Numbered from the stretch's first letter, positions 7,732 through 16,738 are shown. The stretch: 64,000 nt of DNA from Faecalispora jeddahensis (GCF_000577335.1 NZ_CBYL010000014.1:1-64000), one strand, 5' to 3'. The notes: generated by a model from the sequence alone, not told the origin. Numbers and translations: made by a program.

Positions 7732-8643
7732 TTGTTTGCGTGGGGAGGCGGTCGTATCAAAAGCTACAGTACCAATGAAGTCTGTCAGATGTGCAACGTG
7801 AGCAGAAAGCAACTGCGTTATTATGAGGAGCATGGGCTGCTCAGCCCCGTTCCCAGAAACGACGCGAACAATTACCGCTACTATACCCAGCAGCACCTGT
7901 GCGCGATTGTAGCGGCCAAAGCACTGCGAAATATAGATATGTCGCTGGCTGAAATGAAGGACATCATCTATGGCCGAAATGTTGAGGCGATCCAGAGGTC
8001 GATTCGAAAGCAAATGACTGCTTCCCGCGAGGCCTTGGAGGAAAGCATGATCCGTTACGAACAGAGCACGCTGGAATATACCAAGCTGATGGAGGCCATT
8101 TCCGCTTTAAAAATTCACGACTTGAAGGCGGAAACGGATCATCATTATGAAGTGGTGGACCGCTCGGCCCAAAGCGTGATTTCGCTGCGGTATCGCACCG
8201 ATTTTGAAGACGCGGATGGCTTGGACATGGATTACCTCCCTCTGATCCAGACCAAAGCGCAATCCGTCAATGCCGCGTCTCTCAGCATCAGCGCGCTGAT
8301 GTATATTACCTACGACCATTTTGACAGTGATTCCTGTTCGTTCAACAACCAGGTTCATGACTTTAAAATTGCTGTTCCGGTTGCCGATGTAGGCCCGCAT
8401 ATCCAGCATTGCGATCATATCCCGGCGTTTCAGGGGGTATCGGCCATCCACATCGGTTCTCCCAAAAATGAACGGCTCTACCAGACCTACATGGATTTGC
8501 TAAAATGGGCGAAAACGCAGGGATACCGTCTGGAGAACTGGTCGGTGGAAGAGTGGCTGATCAGCCCGATGATTACCAACAACTCCGACCTCTGGATGAT
8601 TCGGGTAATGATCCCATTCCGGGGCACACGGATCCAGGCTTGA
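7732..8643 (+). CDS. MerR-family regulator with C-terminal effector-binding domain
   Basis: Residues 9-80 are a MerR winged helix-turn-helix (SYSTNEVCQMCNVSRKQLRY then YEEHGLLSP). A coiled coil covers about 85-130, and a C-terminal effector domain of the GyrI/BmrR type covers about 140-303. MerR dimers activate promoters by untwisting a long 19-20 bp spacer; such a promoter lies downstream at 8829-8859, before the HisD-like operon, which is the likely target. The start is uncertain. The TTG at 7732 has no good ribosome site, whereas GGGGAGG is spaced perfectly for an in-frame ATC at 7756, exactly where family members usually begin. Confidence 0.85.
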   Translation: MFAWGGGRIKSYSTNEVCQMCNVSRKQLRYYEEHGLLSPVPRNDANNYRYYTQQHLCAIVAAKALRNIDMSLAEMKDIIYGRNVEAIQRSIRKQMTASREALEESMIRYEQSTLEYTKLMEAISALKIHDLKAETDHHYEVVDRSAQSVISLRYRTDFEDADGLDMDYLPLIQTKAQSVNAASLSISALMYITYDHFDSDSCSFNNQVHDFKIAVPVADVGPHIQHCDHIPAFQGVSAIHIGSPKNERLYQTYMDLLKWAKTQGYRLENWSVEEWLISPMITNNSDLWMIRVMIPFRGTRIQA

Positions 8644-8699
8644 CTTGCAGGTCGGTCTTTCTCTCTGGATTTTCTTTTTATCCGGCGGTTTCTCAAAGG

Positions 8700-8726
8700 G
8701 AAACATGCCCCGTGGGGGCATGTTTT
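8700..8726 (+). terminator. Terminator of merR
   Basis: AAACATGCCCC and its complement form an 11-bp perfect stem with a GTG loop and end in TTTTG, 57 bases after the merR stop codon. Confidence 0.8.
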
Positions 8727-8828
8727 GAATTGTATTCCTGCATAATTTAGCATTTCTGCGGTGAAATTTAAGGTTTTTCTGTAAAATATGAAATAATTTT
8801 AATTTTAAAATTCAAATTATTTTGATAC

Positions 8829-8859
8829 TTGACTTATCCCCGAGGGATACCTGTAAGAT
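8829..8859 (+). promoter_or_regulatory. MerR-type promoter with 19-bp spacer and operator dyad
   Basis: TTGACT (8829-8834) and TAAGAT (8854-8859) are separated by 19 bp, too long for ordinary sigma-70 promoters but diagnostic of MerR-activated ones. The spacer holds a perfect dyad, TATCCC-CGA-GGGATA (8835-8849). The adjacent merR gene is the obvious regulator. The promoter would transcribe the operon starting at 9105. Confidence 0.8.
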
Positions 8860-8895
8860 AAATCTCAAGGTCGCAGACCAGAAATAACAGCGTAC

Positions 8896-8943
8896 GGCGG
8901 AACAGTTTCAAAACGAATCACAATAATGAAACTCCGTTCCGCC
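8896..8943 (+). other. Long stem-loop in the operon leader
   Basis: GGCGGAAC and GTTTCA (8896-8910) pair with TGAAAC and GTTCCGCC (8927-8943), with a small internal bulge and a 16-base loop. It lies in the roughly 240-base leader between the MerR-type promoter and the first gene. I could not match it to a riboswitch class I know. Confidence 0.5.
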
Positions 8944-8983
8944 AAGAGCTGCCGCCGACGAAGCCGGTGGGAATACACGTAAG

Positions 8984-9040
8984 ACAAAGGAGTCGCTTTT
9001 CTGTACAGTTGTTGTGCAGAAAAAGTGACTCCTTTGTTTT
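8984..9040 (+). terminator. Terminator-like hairpin inside the operon leader
   Basis: ACAAAGGAGTC pairs with GACTCCTTTGT, and an inner CTTTTCTG pairs with CAGAAAAAG, followed by TTTTAT. Because it lies between the promoter at 8829 and the first gene at 9105, it may act as an attenuator of the HisD-like operon. Confidence 0.6.
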
Positions 9041-9104
9041 ATCCGAAAGAGCACAGAAAAGTCGGACCGAATTAAATTGAAGAGAAGACAGGAGTGGACT
9101 TGAC

Positions 9105-10367
9105 ATGCAAGCGATCAAACAAGCGGAGAAGAAAACTTACCAGCGTGATCACCAACTGACAGAGACGGTGCTGGAGATCATCGATTCCGTGCGGAGCCGC
9201 GGTGACGCCGCTCTTCTGGAACTGGCCCAAAAGTTCGATCACACGGATTTGAAATGTGTGAAGGTGGACCGCCCGACGATTGAAAAGGCCTACACGCTGG
9301 TGGATCAGGAAACCGTGAAGCACATTACCTTTGCGGCCGACCAGATCCGCTGGTTTGCCCAGCAGCAGCTGCAGTGCATGCAGCCGCTGAACGTTCCAAG
9401 TCTCATAGCGGGTGTGGAGCTGGGGCATCGTCTGGTGCCGATAGAAAACTGCGGCTGCTATATTCCCAGCGGACGCTACCCTCTGCCATCCTCCGCGCTG
9501 ATGAGCGTCGTTGTCGCGAAGGTAGCCGGGGTAAAGCATGTGGCGGCCTGTTCCCCCGCCTTTCATGGCTGCGGAACGATTCACCCCGCCGTGCTGGTGG
9601 CGATGGACATTGCCGGCGCCGATGACATTTACTGCATGGGCGGCGCGCAGGCCATTGCGGCTTACGCCTATGGCACGGAGACAGTCCGGAAGGTCGATTT
9701 GATCGTCGGGCCGGGAAACAAGTTTGTCACCGAGGCCAAGCGCCAGGTGCTTGGCGATGTGGGAATCGACAGTCTGGCCGGCCCCAGCGAGGTGCTGATT
9801 CTTGCGGATGAGACCGCCAACCCCACTTTTGTGGCCATTGATCTACTGGGTCAGGCGGAACATGACCCCAATGCCAAGCCTATTCTGGTCTGCACCGATG
9901 CGGGTGTCATTGAACGGTCCATGGCGGAACTGAACCGCCTGCTGGCGGCCCTGCCGACCCGGGACGTGGCCACCATATCCTGGGAGGACAACGGGGAGGT
10001 TTACCTGGCCGACAGCATGGAGGAAGCCATCGCGCTGGCCAACCAGGTGGCGCCGGAGCACTTGGAGGTACAGACAAAGGAAGAACGGCAGGTAGCCGCC
10101 CAGCTGTACAATTACGGTTCGTTGTTTGTAGGTCATTATGCGCCGGTGGCCTTCGGGGATTTTGTCTCCGGAACCAATCACATTTTGCCTACCATGTCGA
10201 CTGCCCGCTATTCCAATGGACTGTGTGTTAAAACCTTTATTAAGACGCCCTTCCATCAGTATGTCAGTCAAGAGGGCTGCAGGAACCTCTCCGAGTCCTG
10301 CATGCATTTCGCACAGGTGGAGGGACTTTACGCTCATAGAGATTCCGTCCGTCTGCGTGTGGAGTAA
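9105..10367 (+). CDS. HisD-like NAD-dependent polyol dehydrogenase
   Basis: 420 residues, full length for the histidinol dehydrogenase family. All family active-site residues are present: predicted zinc ligands Q250, H253, D352 and H411, catalytic E318 and H319, and H359, in the contexts QAEHDP, APEHL and FVSGTNH. The gene is not in a his operon. It sits with a sugar-type ABC transporter, an SDR and a zinc alcohol dehydrogenase. HisD-family enzymes outside his operons include the sulfopropanediol dehydrogenase HpsN, which oxidises a primary alcohol in two steps to a carboxylate. I infer a four-electron oxidation of a small polyol or related alcohol. AGGAGTGGAC lies before the ATG. Confidence 0.8.
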   Translation: MQAIKQAEKKTYQRDHQLTETVLEIIDSVRSRGDAALLELAQKFDHTDLKCVKVDRPTIEKAYTLVDQETVKHITFAADQIRWFAQQQLQCMQPLNVPSLIAGVELGHRLVPIENCGCYIPSGRYPLPSSALMSVVVAKVAGVKHVAACSPAFHGCGTIHPAVLVAMDIAGADDIYCMGGAQAIAAYAYGTETVRKVDLIVGPGNKFVTEAKRQVLGDVGIDSLAGPSEVLILADETANPTFVAIDLLGQAEHDPNAKPILVCTDAGVIERSMAELNRLLAALPTRDVATISWEDNGEVYLADSMEEAIALANQVAPEHLEVQTKEERQVAAQLYNYGSLFVGHYAPVAFGDFVSGTNHILPTMSTARYSNGLCVKTFIKTPFHQYVSQEGCRNLSESCMHFAQVEGLYAHRDSVRLRVE

Positions 10368-10406
10368 ATCGTACAGGCGGATCGGAAACAGAAGGGAGGA
10401 ATGATT

Positions 10407-11939
10407 GTGGCAGAGGAGCAGACGGCTTTGGAATTGCGGCACGTTACAAAGCTGTACGCCGGAACTGTGGCGCTGGAGGACGTGAGTCTTACCATCCGGC
10501 GCGGAGAGGTTCACGGGCTTATCGGCAAGAACGGAGCCGGAAAATCTACACTGGTCGGTATCATCTCCGGGCTGGTTGCCCCCAGCAGCGGGGAAATTTG
10601 GATCAACGGGCAGAAATATACTTCCTTGTCTCCTATCACGGCCAAGCATCAGCGCATCTCGATCATTACGCAGGAGCCGCAGGTAATAGAAGAAAGCACC
10701 GTAATGGAAAACTTTTTTATGCCCGGTTATCTGGATAACAAAAAGGTCATCGACTGGAGCGAGATGCGGCGCAGGGCGGCCGAGATTTTGGATCAGGCGG
10801 GCTTTCCCATAGACGTATCCGTAAAGATGCGGAATTTGTCCATCAGTGAGCGCCAGCTGCTGCTGGTCATCAAGGCATGCTTTGTGGAAGACGCGGAAAT
10901 CGTTATTATGGATGAGGTGTCCGCCTCTCTCAGCCAAAAGGATCAGGCGATTCTTTACCGCATTATCGACGACCTGATTTCGGCCGGGAAAACGGTTGTT
11001 TTTATCTCCCACCATACGGAAGAGCTCCTGCGTGTCTGCGACTGGGTAACGGTGATCCGGGACGGACACAATGTGGGCAGCGTCATGCGGGGGGATCTGG
11101 ACAAAAAGAAGCTGGCCTCGCTGATTGTTGGCAGCACCAATTATGATGAACAGATCATGGAAGACATGTCCGCCATGATTCAGGAGGAAGAGGCGTTTGC
11201 ACTGAAGAATTTTACCAGCTACGGAAAATTCCGGAATATCAGTATGTCCGTCCGAAAGGGCGAGATCGTGGGCCTTGCGGGCTTACGGGGCAGCGGGCGG
11301 ACAGAACTGATGAAAAGCGTGGTCGGGATCGACACGTATGACGGGGGAACGGTCTGGGTCGCGGGAAGTCAAAAACATTACCGCTCTCCGGCGGCAGCCC
11401 GTGACGACGGTGTGCTTTACCTGACGGAGGAACGGGAGGCGGAGGGACTGATCCCCATCGCCTCCATTCAAAAAAACCTGACCATCAGCATATTGCCTAG
11501 GATAAGCCGATGGGGCGTGCTCCAGACCAAAAAGGAAGAACAGCTGGCAGACAATTTGATCCGCACACTGGATGTCAAGGCTTTTTCCAGAAAGCAGAAT
11601 ATCGGTCAGCTCAGCGGCGGAAATAAACAAAAGGTGCTGGTGGGTAAGATTATGGCTTATACTCCTCTGGTCTGCCTGCTGGATGAACCTACCCGCGGCG
11701 TAGACATCGAGGCCAAGGAATCAATCCTGAACACCATTCACCGTGAGCTTCGCAAGCAATCCTGCGTCATCATTACGTCCCCCGGAGTGGAGGATCTGAT
11801 CAAAATTTGCGACCGCATTCTGGTTCTGTATGAGGGCGAGATCATCGATCGGTTCTCTCGGGAAGAGTTTTCCGAGAAACAGATTTACAGGGCAATGCAG
11901 GGCGAGGTTATTCATATTGACGAGGTGAAAAAATCATGA
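10407..11939 (+). CDS. Ribose/galactose-type ABC transporter, duplicated ATPase
   Basis: About 510 residues with two ABC domains in tandem, as in RbsA/MglA. The first has Walker [11 protein letters not shown] and Walker [10 protein letters not shown] with a degenerate signature LSISERQ. The second has a degenerate Walker [11 protein letters not shown], the signature LSGGNKQK and Walker [13 protein letters not shown]. This asymmetry is normal for the family. GGGAGG is well spaced for the GTG at 10407 and too close for the ATG at 10401, so GTG is preferred. Its stop overlaps the permease start by four bases. It energises uptake of the operon's substrate at the membrane. Confidence 0.9.
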   Translation: MAEEQTALELRHVTKLYAGTVALEDVSLTIRRGEVHGLIGKNGAGKSTLVGIISGLVAPSSGEIWINGQKYTSLSPITAKHQRISIITQEPQVIEESTVMENFFMPGYLDNKKVIDWSEMRRRAAEILDQAGFPIDVSVKMRNLSISERQLLLVIKACFVEDAEIVIMDEVSASLSQKDQAILYRIIDDLISAGKTVVFISHHTEELLRVCDWVTVIRDGHNVGSVMRGDLDKKKLASLIVGSTNYDEQIMEDMSAMIQEEEAFALKNFTSYGKFRNISMSVRKGEIVGLAGLRGSGRTELMKSVVGIDTYDGGTVWVAGSQKHYRSPAAARDDGVLYLTEEREAEGLIPIASIQKNLTISILPRISRWGVLQTKKEEQLADNLIRTLDVKAFSRKQNIGQLSGGNKQKVLVGKIMAYTPLVCLLDEPTRGVDIEAKESILNTIHRELRKQSCVIITSPGVEDLIKICDRILVLYEGEIIDRFSREEFSEKQIYRAMQGEVIHIDEVKKS

Positions 11940-12931
11940 GACTCAGAACAAAAATACAGCTGGCCTTGCTGGATAATCTGGTTTGGGTTCTGCTTGCGGT
12001 GTTTTTTATTGCCAACGCCTTCTTTACCCCCGCGTTTCTCGGTATGAAGAACCAGTTGAATATTCTTTATCAGTCCGCGACGCTCGGCCTGCTGGTGCTG
12101 GGTATGGGCATTGTGATGATGGTGGGAGAGCTGGATCTGTCAATGGAGGCCACACTGGCCTTTGCGCCCGGTGTCACGATATTGGTGGCTCAGCAGCTGG
12201 GCCTGGGTCCCGCGGTGTGTATTTTTATGACGCTGGCGCTAGGCGTGGCGGTCGGCTTTTTCAACGGCTTTTTCGTAGCCAAGATGAAAACCAATTCTTT
12301 CCTGCTGACCATGTCCAGCCAGATTGTCATGCGGGGGCTGGTGCTTTTCCTGGTGCCTTTTTCCCTGGCCGGGCTTGACAAGGGCTATACTTTCCTGGGG
12401 CGTGGGCGTATCGGGTCGCTCCAAATCGCCATTCTGGCGCTAATCGTAATCTATATTATTTTCGAGTTTGTTTTTCATAAAACCGTCTTCGGGCGCAAAT
12501 TCGCGCTGACCGGCGGCAACCGCCGCGCCGCTTACATTTCCGGTATCAATACCGACCGGGTTATCATCTGTGCTTTCGTGCTGGCGGGCCTGCTTTCTGC
12601 CGTGGCCGGGCTGGTCACCGCCGGACGGCAGAACGCCGTTTCCAACAGTATGGGTGAGGGTATGGTCATGATGGCCTTTGCCGGCGCCATTCTGGGCGGC
12701 TGCAGCTTCAACGGCGGCATGGGGAAGCCTGTGGGAATGCTGGGCGGCACACTGCTTTTGGGTATGATCGACAACGCGCTGAATCTCAACGGGGTAGATG
12801 TCAATCTGGTCAGCGCAACAAAAGGCGGACTGATCTTTCTGGCAATTATTCTGGATCGGCTGCGCTTTAAAATGAGCGCCGATATCATGCACAAAGAAAA
12901 TATGCGAAAGCTGGTGCAAAGCAATTCCTGA
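11936..12931 (+). CDS. Ribose-type ABC transporter permease
   Basis: 331 residues with 8-10 hydrophobic helices and family motifs of RbsC-like permeases: [16 protein letters not shown] early, [20 protein letters not shown] in the centre, and [20 protein letters not shown] followed by GG.SFNGG. ATGA overlap with the ATPase gene implies translational coupling. It forms the membrane channel with the preceding ATPase and the following binding protein. Confidence 0.9.
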   Translation: MRLRTKIQLALLDNLVWVLLAVFFIANAFFTPAFLGMKNQLNILYQSATLGLLVLGMGIVMMVGELDLSMEATLAFAPGVTILVAQQLGLGPAVCIFMTLALGVAVGFFNGFFVAKMKTNSFLLTMSSQIVMRGLVLFLVPFSLAGLDKGYTFLGRGRIGSLQIAILALIVIYIIFEFVFHKTVFGRKFALTGGNRRAAYISGINTDRVIICAFVLAGLLSAVAGLVTAGRQNAVSNSMGEGMVMMAFAGAILGGCSFNGGMGKPVGMLGGTLLLGMIDNALNLNGVDVNLVSATKGGLIFLAIILDRLRFKMSADIMHKENMRKLVQSNS

Positions 12932-13004
12932 CCCGGTCATTCGGGCGATCTTACCGCCTTGATTTTGTAATACGAACGATATCTGTGAATGGAGGAAGAA
13001 CAAC

Positions 13005-14117
13005 ATGACAAAAAAGATGCTCACGATTTTGCTCGCCTTATCCATGCTGCTCTCTGTACTGACCGGCTGCGGCTCCGGGGGAGCTGGTTCCGGGAGCACT
13101 GCGTCCGGCCAGAGTGCTGCCGGTTCCGGCGGTTTGACAGACAAAAAAACCATCGGCATGGTGGTGAAAAATACCTCTACTGAATATATTCAGGCATTTA
13201 TGATCGGCGCACAGGAGGCCTGCGATAAGTATGGCATCGAGTTGAAAATCGTGGACGGCAAGGCCGACAGCCTGAAGATCATGGACGCCATCGACACTTT
13301 CATCGTGCAGGGCATCGACGGCTTTATTCTGGCCGGGGCGGAAGACCTGGTCACGCTGGTTCCCGGGATTGAAAAGCTGAACGAGGAAGGAATCCCGGTC
13401 TTTGCTGTCGACACCTGCCCTGAGGGCGGCCACGTGGACATGTTCATTACCAACGATATCGTGGATTCCTCCCGCAAGGCTGCGGCACAGATGGTGCAGG
13501 GTATCAAGGACGCCAACGGCGGTGAGATCCCCAAGGGCGTCATCATCGAAATCACGGGTTCCCTGGTGGACATGTACACCACTGAATGTCACGAAGGCTT
13601 CTCCTCTGTGATGGAGCAGTATCCCCAGCTGACGGTGGTGCAGGGCGAGGGCCATTGGAACAATGACGATTCTCACAGTCGCACCAGTGATCTTCTGACC
13701 CGTTATGGCGACGATGTGCTGGGTATTTACGTCCATACTCCCGATATTATGGGATCCGGTGTTGTGGCTGCCGTGGAGGCCGCCGGCCTTGACCCCGCTG
13801 ATTATTTCATCTCCGGCATCTGTATTGGGGTGGAAGGGATGCATCTGCTCAACGAGGGCAAACTGTATGCCGTTGTGGAACAGCCTGCCCTGGATATGAC
13901 CACCATGGCTGTGGAATATATGAACAAAATGTTTAACGGCGAGGAGATTCCAAAGGTGGGCGATACAATCACGAAGGAGGGCGCACTGTGGTCCCCCGCG
14001 AAGGTGATTAATAACGAGTTCGCGGACAGCGGCGCCACCATGATTCTTCAGTCGCCTCTGGTTCCTCAGGAATGCCAGCCCTCCGACGAGCGGCTTTATG
14101 AAAACCGCATCGGCTAA
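13005..14117 (+). CDS. Sugar-type ABC transporter substrate-binding lipoprotein
   Basis: 370 residues. A lipoprotein signal peptide ends in the lipobox LTGC (Cys at about residue 22), followed by a Gly/Ser-rich tether. Two periplasmic-binding-protein lobes follow, starting KKTIGMVVKNTSTEYIQAF, with the ligand-contact segment VDTCPEGGHVDMFITND, as in RbsB-like proteins (Peripla_BP_4). GGAGG lies before the ATG. It gives the transporter its specificity; the ligand cannot be read from the sequence, but a polyol or modified sugar fits the neighbouring dehydrogenases. Confidence 0.9.
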   Translation: MTKKMLTILLALSMLLSVLTGCGSGGAGSGSTASGQSAAGSGGLTDKKTIGMVVKNTSTEYIQAFMIGAQEACDKYGIELKIVDGKADSLKIMDAIDTFIVQGIDGFILAGAEDLVTLVPGIEKLNEEGIPVFAVDTCPEGGHVDMFITNDIVDSSRKAAAQMVQGIKDANGGEIPKGVIIEITGSLVDMYTTECHEGFSSVMEQYPQLTVVQGEGHWNNDDSHSRTSDLLTRYGDDVLGIYVHTPDIMGSGVVAAVEAAGLDPADYFISGICIGVEGMHLLNEGKLYAVVEQPALDMTTMAVEYMNKMFNGEEIPKVGDTITKEGALWSPAKVINNEFADSGATMILQSPLVPQECQPSDERLYENRIG

Positions 14118-14186
14118 ACAGTCGGCAGGCAGGGCGGGCGGAAATTCCTGCCCGCCCTGCCCAACGATTCAGAAAGGAGATTCCCT

Positions 14187-14966
14187 ATGCAGAAATTCGG
14201 CATTGCGGAAAAAAACATTTTTGACGTCAGCGGAAAGGTCGTTATTGTCACCGGCGCGGGAACCGGACTCGGCGAAAGCTATGCGCAGGCATTTGGAGAG
14301 ATGGGAGCAACCGTTGTCTGTGCCGGCCGAACCCAGAGCACTCTGGAACGGGTAGCCGCAGCCATCCGTAAAAACGGGGGCGAGGCTATTGGACTGCGTG
14401 TGGATGTCACCGACCCTGATGCCATCCGACATTTTATGAAACAAGTTCAAGCCCAGGCCGGCGGCGTGGATGTGCTGGTGAACAACGCCGGCGCGGAAAT
14501 CGTGGAGGATTTTCTCTCCGTCACCCCCGAGCATTTTGACGCCATTATCGGCGTTAATTTGAAGGGCGCTTATTTCATGGCCCAGGCAGCGGCCGAAGCC
14601 ATGAAGGAAAAGGGAGGGAAAATGATCAATATCGGCTCTCTGGGAAGCTACATCGGCCTGGCAGAATCGAGCGTCTACTGTTCCAGTAAGGGGGCCATTG
14701 TTCAGCTGACCAAGACCATGGCCATTGAGCTGGCAAAATACAACATTCAGGTCAACGCTATCGCGCCCGGCTATTTCGTCACACCCATGACCCAGCAGTT
14801 CTACGACGATCCGGATCACCGCGCCTGGATCGAAAGCCGCATTCCCGCCGGCCGCTGGGGAACGGGGAAGGACCTGGCCGGCCCCGCACTGTTTTTAGCC
14901 TCCTCCGCCAGCGATTATGTCACCGGACAGGTTGTCATCGTAGACGGCGGCTGGCTGGCCGGTTAG
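14187..14966 (+). CDS. Short-chain dehydrogenase/reductase
   Basis: 259 residues, classical SDR. The cofactor motif is TGAGTGLGESYA, followed by NNAGAE, the catalytic serine region NIGSLGSYIG, and the catalytic YxxxK as YCSSK. The C-terminal segment YVTGQVVIVDGGWLAG is typical of gluconate 5-dehydrogenase and 2-deoxygluconate dehydrogenase relatives. It is the fifth gene of the operon and is followed 14 bases later by a zinc alcohol dehydrogenase. It probably oxidises a secondary alcohol of the imported substrate or a product of the HisD-like enzyme. Confidence 0.88.
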   Translation: MQKFGIAEKNIFDVSGKVVIVTGAGTGLGESYAQAFGEMGATVVCAGRTQSTLERVAAAIRKNGGEAIGLRVDVTDPDAIRHFMKQVQAQAGGVDVLVNNAGAEIVEDFLSVTPEHFDAIIGVNLKGAYFMAQAAAEAMKEKGGKMINIGSLGSYIGLAESSVYCSSKGAIVQLTKTMAIELAKYNIQVNAIAPGYFVTPMTQQFYDDPDHRAWIESRIPAGRWGTGKDLAGPALFLASSASDYVTGQVVIVDGGWLAG

Positions 14967-14980
14967 GAGGGAGGCAGGAG

Positions 14981-15976
14981 ATGAAAGCGGTAAAATTTTA
15001 TGGCGTCGGGGACGTGCGCACCGTCGATACCGAGGCGGCCACTCCCCGGAACAACCAAGCGCTGATCCGGGTCTTGTACGGCGGTATCTGCGGCTCTGAT
15101 TTGCACATCTACCGAAAAGGGATGTTTGTGGAGCGGCTGGAGGAAACCATGGGGCATGAATTCGTGGGCCGGGTCTGCTCCGCGCCGGCGGAAAGCGGGC
15201 TGAACGAGGGAGATCTGGTGGTCGGCGATCCCCGGGTGCCCTGCGGTCACTGCCCGGCGTGTTTGGAGGGCGACAGCCACCGCTGTGCTTCTCTGGGCTT
15301 TATTGGAGAGGTAAGGCCCGGGTGCTTTGCCGAGTATTTGGCTCTGGAGCCGGAAAAGCTGATCGTGCTTCCCAAAGATACCGACTTGAAACAGGCGGCG
15401 CTGTGTGAACCGCTGGCTGTGGCGGTTCACGCCTGCAAGGGAATTATGAGGGCCGATCCTAAGCGTGTGCTGGTGGTAGGGGCAGGGCCTATCGGCCTGT
15501 TGATCGCCTGCCTGCTGAAAACGCGGTATCAGGTGGCGCAAGTGACCGTGGCTGATTTGGATGAGTTCCGCCGAAGTAAGGCAGAGCAAGCCGGCGCGGA
15601 CCGGACGGTATCCGACGGATTCAAAGCAGGAGGAACGTTTGACTGCGCAGTGGATGCGGTCGGCGTTCAAGGAGCGCTGGAAGGTGCCATGCAGGTTACT
15701 CGTCCGGGTGGCTCCATCTTTATCTCCGCAATTTACGAAACATTACCTGTAGTAGACGTCAATTATCTGGTATCCAACGAGCAGAAGCTCTGCGGAAACA
15801 ACGCCTATCCCTTTTCCGATCTGCAGGAGGCCGCCCGGCTGATCGGCGGGAAAACGCTGACTTTGGATTGGCTGGTGACTCGTGTGCTGCCCGCAGATCA
15901 GGCGGATCAGGCATTCCGTTTGTTGACGGCTGCGGCAAAGACGGATTTAAAAATCTTACTGGATTTTCAAATTTAA
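14981..15976 (+). CDS. Zinc-dependent alcohol dehydrogenase (sorbitol/threonine dehydrogenase type)
   Basis: 331 residues, medium-chain dehydrogenase. Catalytic zinc residues lie in CGSDLH and GHEFVGRV; the structural zinc motif is CGHCPACLEGDSHRC; the cofactor motif is VVGAGPIGLL. GGAGGGAGGCAGGAG precedes the ATG. As the last gene of the MerR-controlled operon it provides a third oxidoreductase acting on alcohol substrates. The combination HisD-like, SDR and zinc ADH recalls the HpsN/HpsO/HpsP set for dihydroxypropanesulfonate, but no sulfonate-specific gene is present. Confidence 0.88.
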   Translation: MKAVKFYGVGDVRTVDTEAATPRNNQALIRVLYGGICGSDLHIYRKGMFVERLEETMGHEFVGRVCSAPAESGLNEGDLVVGDPRVPCGHCPACLEGDSHRCASLGFIGEVRPGCFAEYLALEPEKLIVLPKDTDLKQAALCEPLAVAVHACKGIMRADPKRVLVVGAGPIGLLIACLLKTRYQVAQVTVADLDEFRRSKAEQAGADRTVSDGFKAGGTFDCAVDAVGVQGALEGAMQVTRPGGSIFISAIYETLPVVDVNYLVSNEQKLCGNNAYPFSDLQEAARLIGGKTLTLDWLVTRVLPADQADQAFRLLTAAAKTDLKILLDFQI

Positions 15977-16177
15977 TTTGCACATCTGCTCCATCGATTT
16001 ATTATACTTAAAATTTGCCGTGCTGCCCTGAGCATACCCGAACAGAAGGGGTCAAGTTGGATACGGCTGCTGGAAAAGCTGATTTCCCAGCAACGGTGCC
16101 TCTTTCGGAGAATGCGCTGCCCCGATAGCATAATCGATTGCAATAACAGGATGTAAAGCGTTTTCGAATATTATGAT

Positions 16178-16219
16178 AAAGGAGCAGCACGGTATCGACC
16201 CTCTGTGCTGCTCCTTTTG
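16178..16219 (+). terminator. Terminator of the polyol operon
   Basis: AAAGGAGCAGCAC and its complement form a 13-bp stem with a 14-base loop and end in CCTTTTGC. It lies 200 bases after the zinc alcohol dehydrogenase. Confidence 0.75.
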
Positions 16220-16394
16220 CGTTATGACCAAAATCGAAAGTGCTTCCGCTTTCGAAAATCAACCTACATTCAGTTTTATGAAGCAGGTTGATCTGTTGAC
16301 GAAGAAAATCGTATTCTGTTGTGGCATATCGTCGCAGGGGAAAGCTGACATCTGTGTGCCCCATCAAAGAAGATATGCTCTGTAATCTACACCA

Positions 16395-16417
16395 TTTTCG
16401 ACTGGCCTCGTGGCGAA
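16395..16417. repeat. Dispersed 23-nt repeat, copy 1
   Basis: TTTTCGACTGGCCTCGTGGC followed by GAA matches 25194-25216 at 20 of 23 bases. Both copies lie in intergenic DNA flanking the lactate/acyl-CoA region. Confidence 0.5.
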
Positions 16418-16676
16418 ACTGTGCCGGTATACGTGGTTGGTAGCAAAATCAATATCGGTTTTGGTACGGAGTCGAAGATACACTTTTTAAGCACCGTTTT
16501 AGAAACAGGTTGTTTTCCAGTGCTTATTGAAAATGTAATCATTGTAGTATGGAAGAAAATCTAAAATACTTGCTGCTTTTTCGATCAGGGGGACTATACG
16601 CATACCTGCTTTTGTCTTGCTTTTTTATTATAATATGGTTGGATTTTTTATTATAATTAACCGACTGTGCCCTTCT

Positions 16677-16738
16677 GTGAAATGGTATAAAGACAGGAGA
16701 CACGATTTTTCGTGGCTCCTGTCTTTATACCATTTCAC
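16677..16738. terminator. 62-nt near-perfect palindrome, probable bidirectional terminator
   Basis: Two 23-base arms, GTGAAATGGTATAAAGACAG plus GAG and the exact complement, enclose a second small stem CACGA-TTTT-TCGTG with one mismatch between. It separates the rightward polyol operon from the convergent etfA gene. The length and perfection exceed a typical terminator and could also mark a miniature mobile element. Confidence 0.6.

Larger units (their letters stand above)
15977..16676. other. Gene-free stretch after the polyol operon
   Basis: About 700 bases with no supported gene. It holds a terminator at 16178-16219 and one copy of a dispersed 23-nt repeat at 16395-16417. Short frames inside it overlap the terminator and have no ribosome sites. 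Confidence 0.55.

Noticed and set aside
8860-9104. Cobalamin riboswitch in the HisD-like leader
   Set aside because: A GCCGGTGGGAATAC segment is reminiscent, but the conserved B12 box and the remaining core are missing.
9105-10367. Reading the HisD-like gene as histidine biosynthesis
   Set aside because: No other his gene is present and the neighbours are sugar transport and alcohol dehydrogenase genes; catalytic residues alone do not separate HisD from its catabolic relatives.
9843-11069. Long open frame antisense to the HisD-like and ATPase genes
   Set aside because: It lies across two well-supported genes and is a by-product of GC-rich codon use; no motif or ribosome site supports it.
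16173-16385. Rightward 70-codon frame after the polyol operon
   Set aside because: It begins inside a terminator stem and has no convincing ribosome site.
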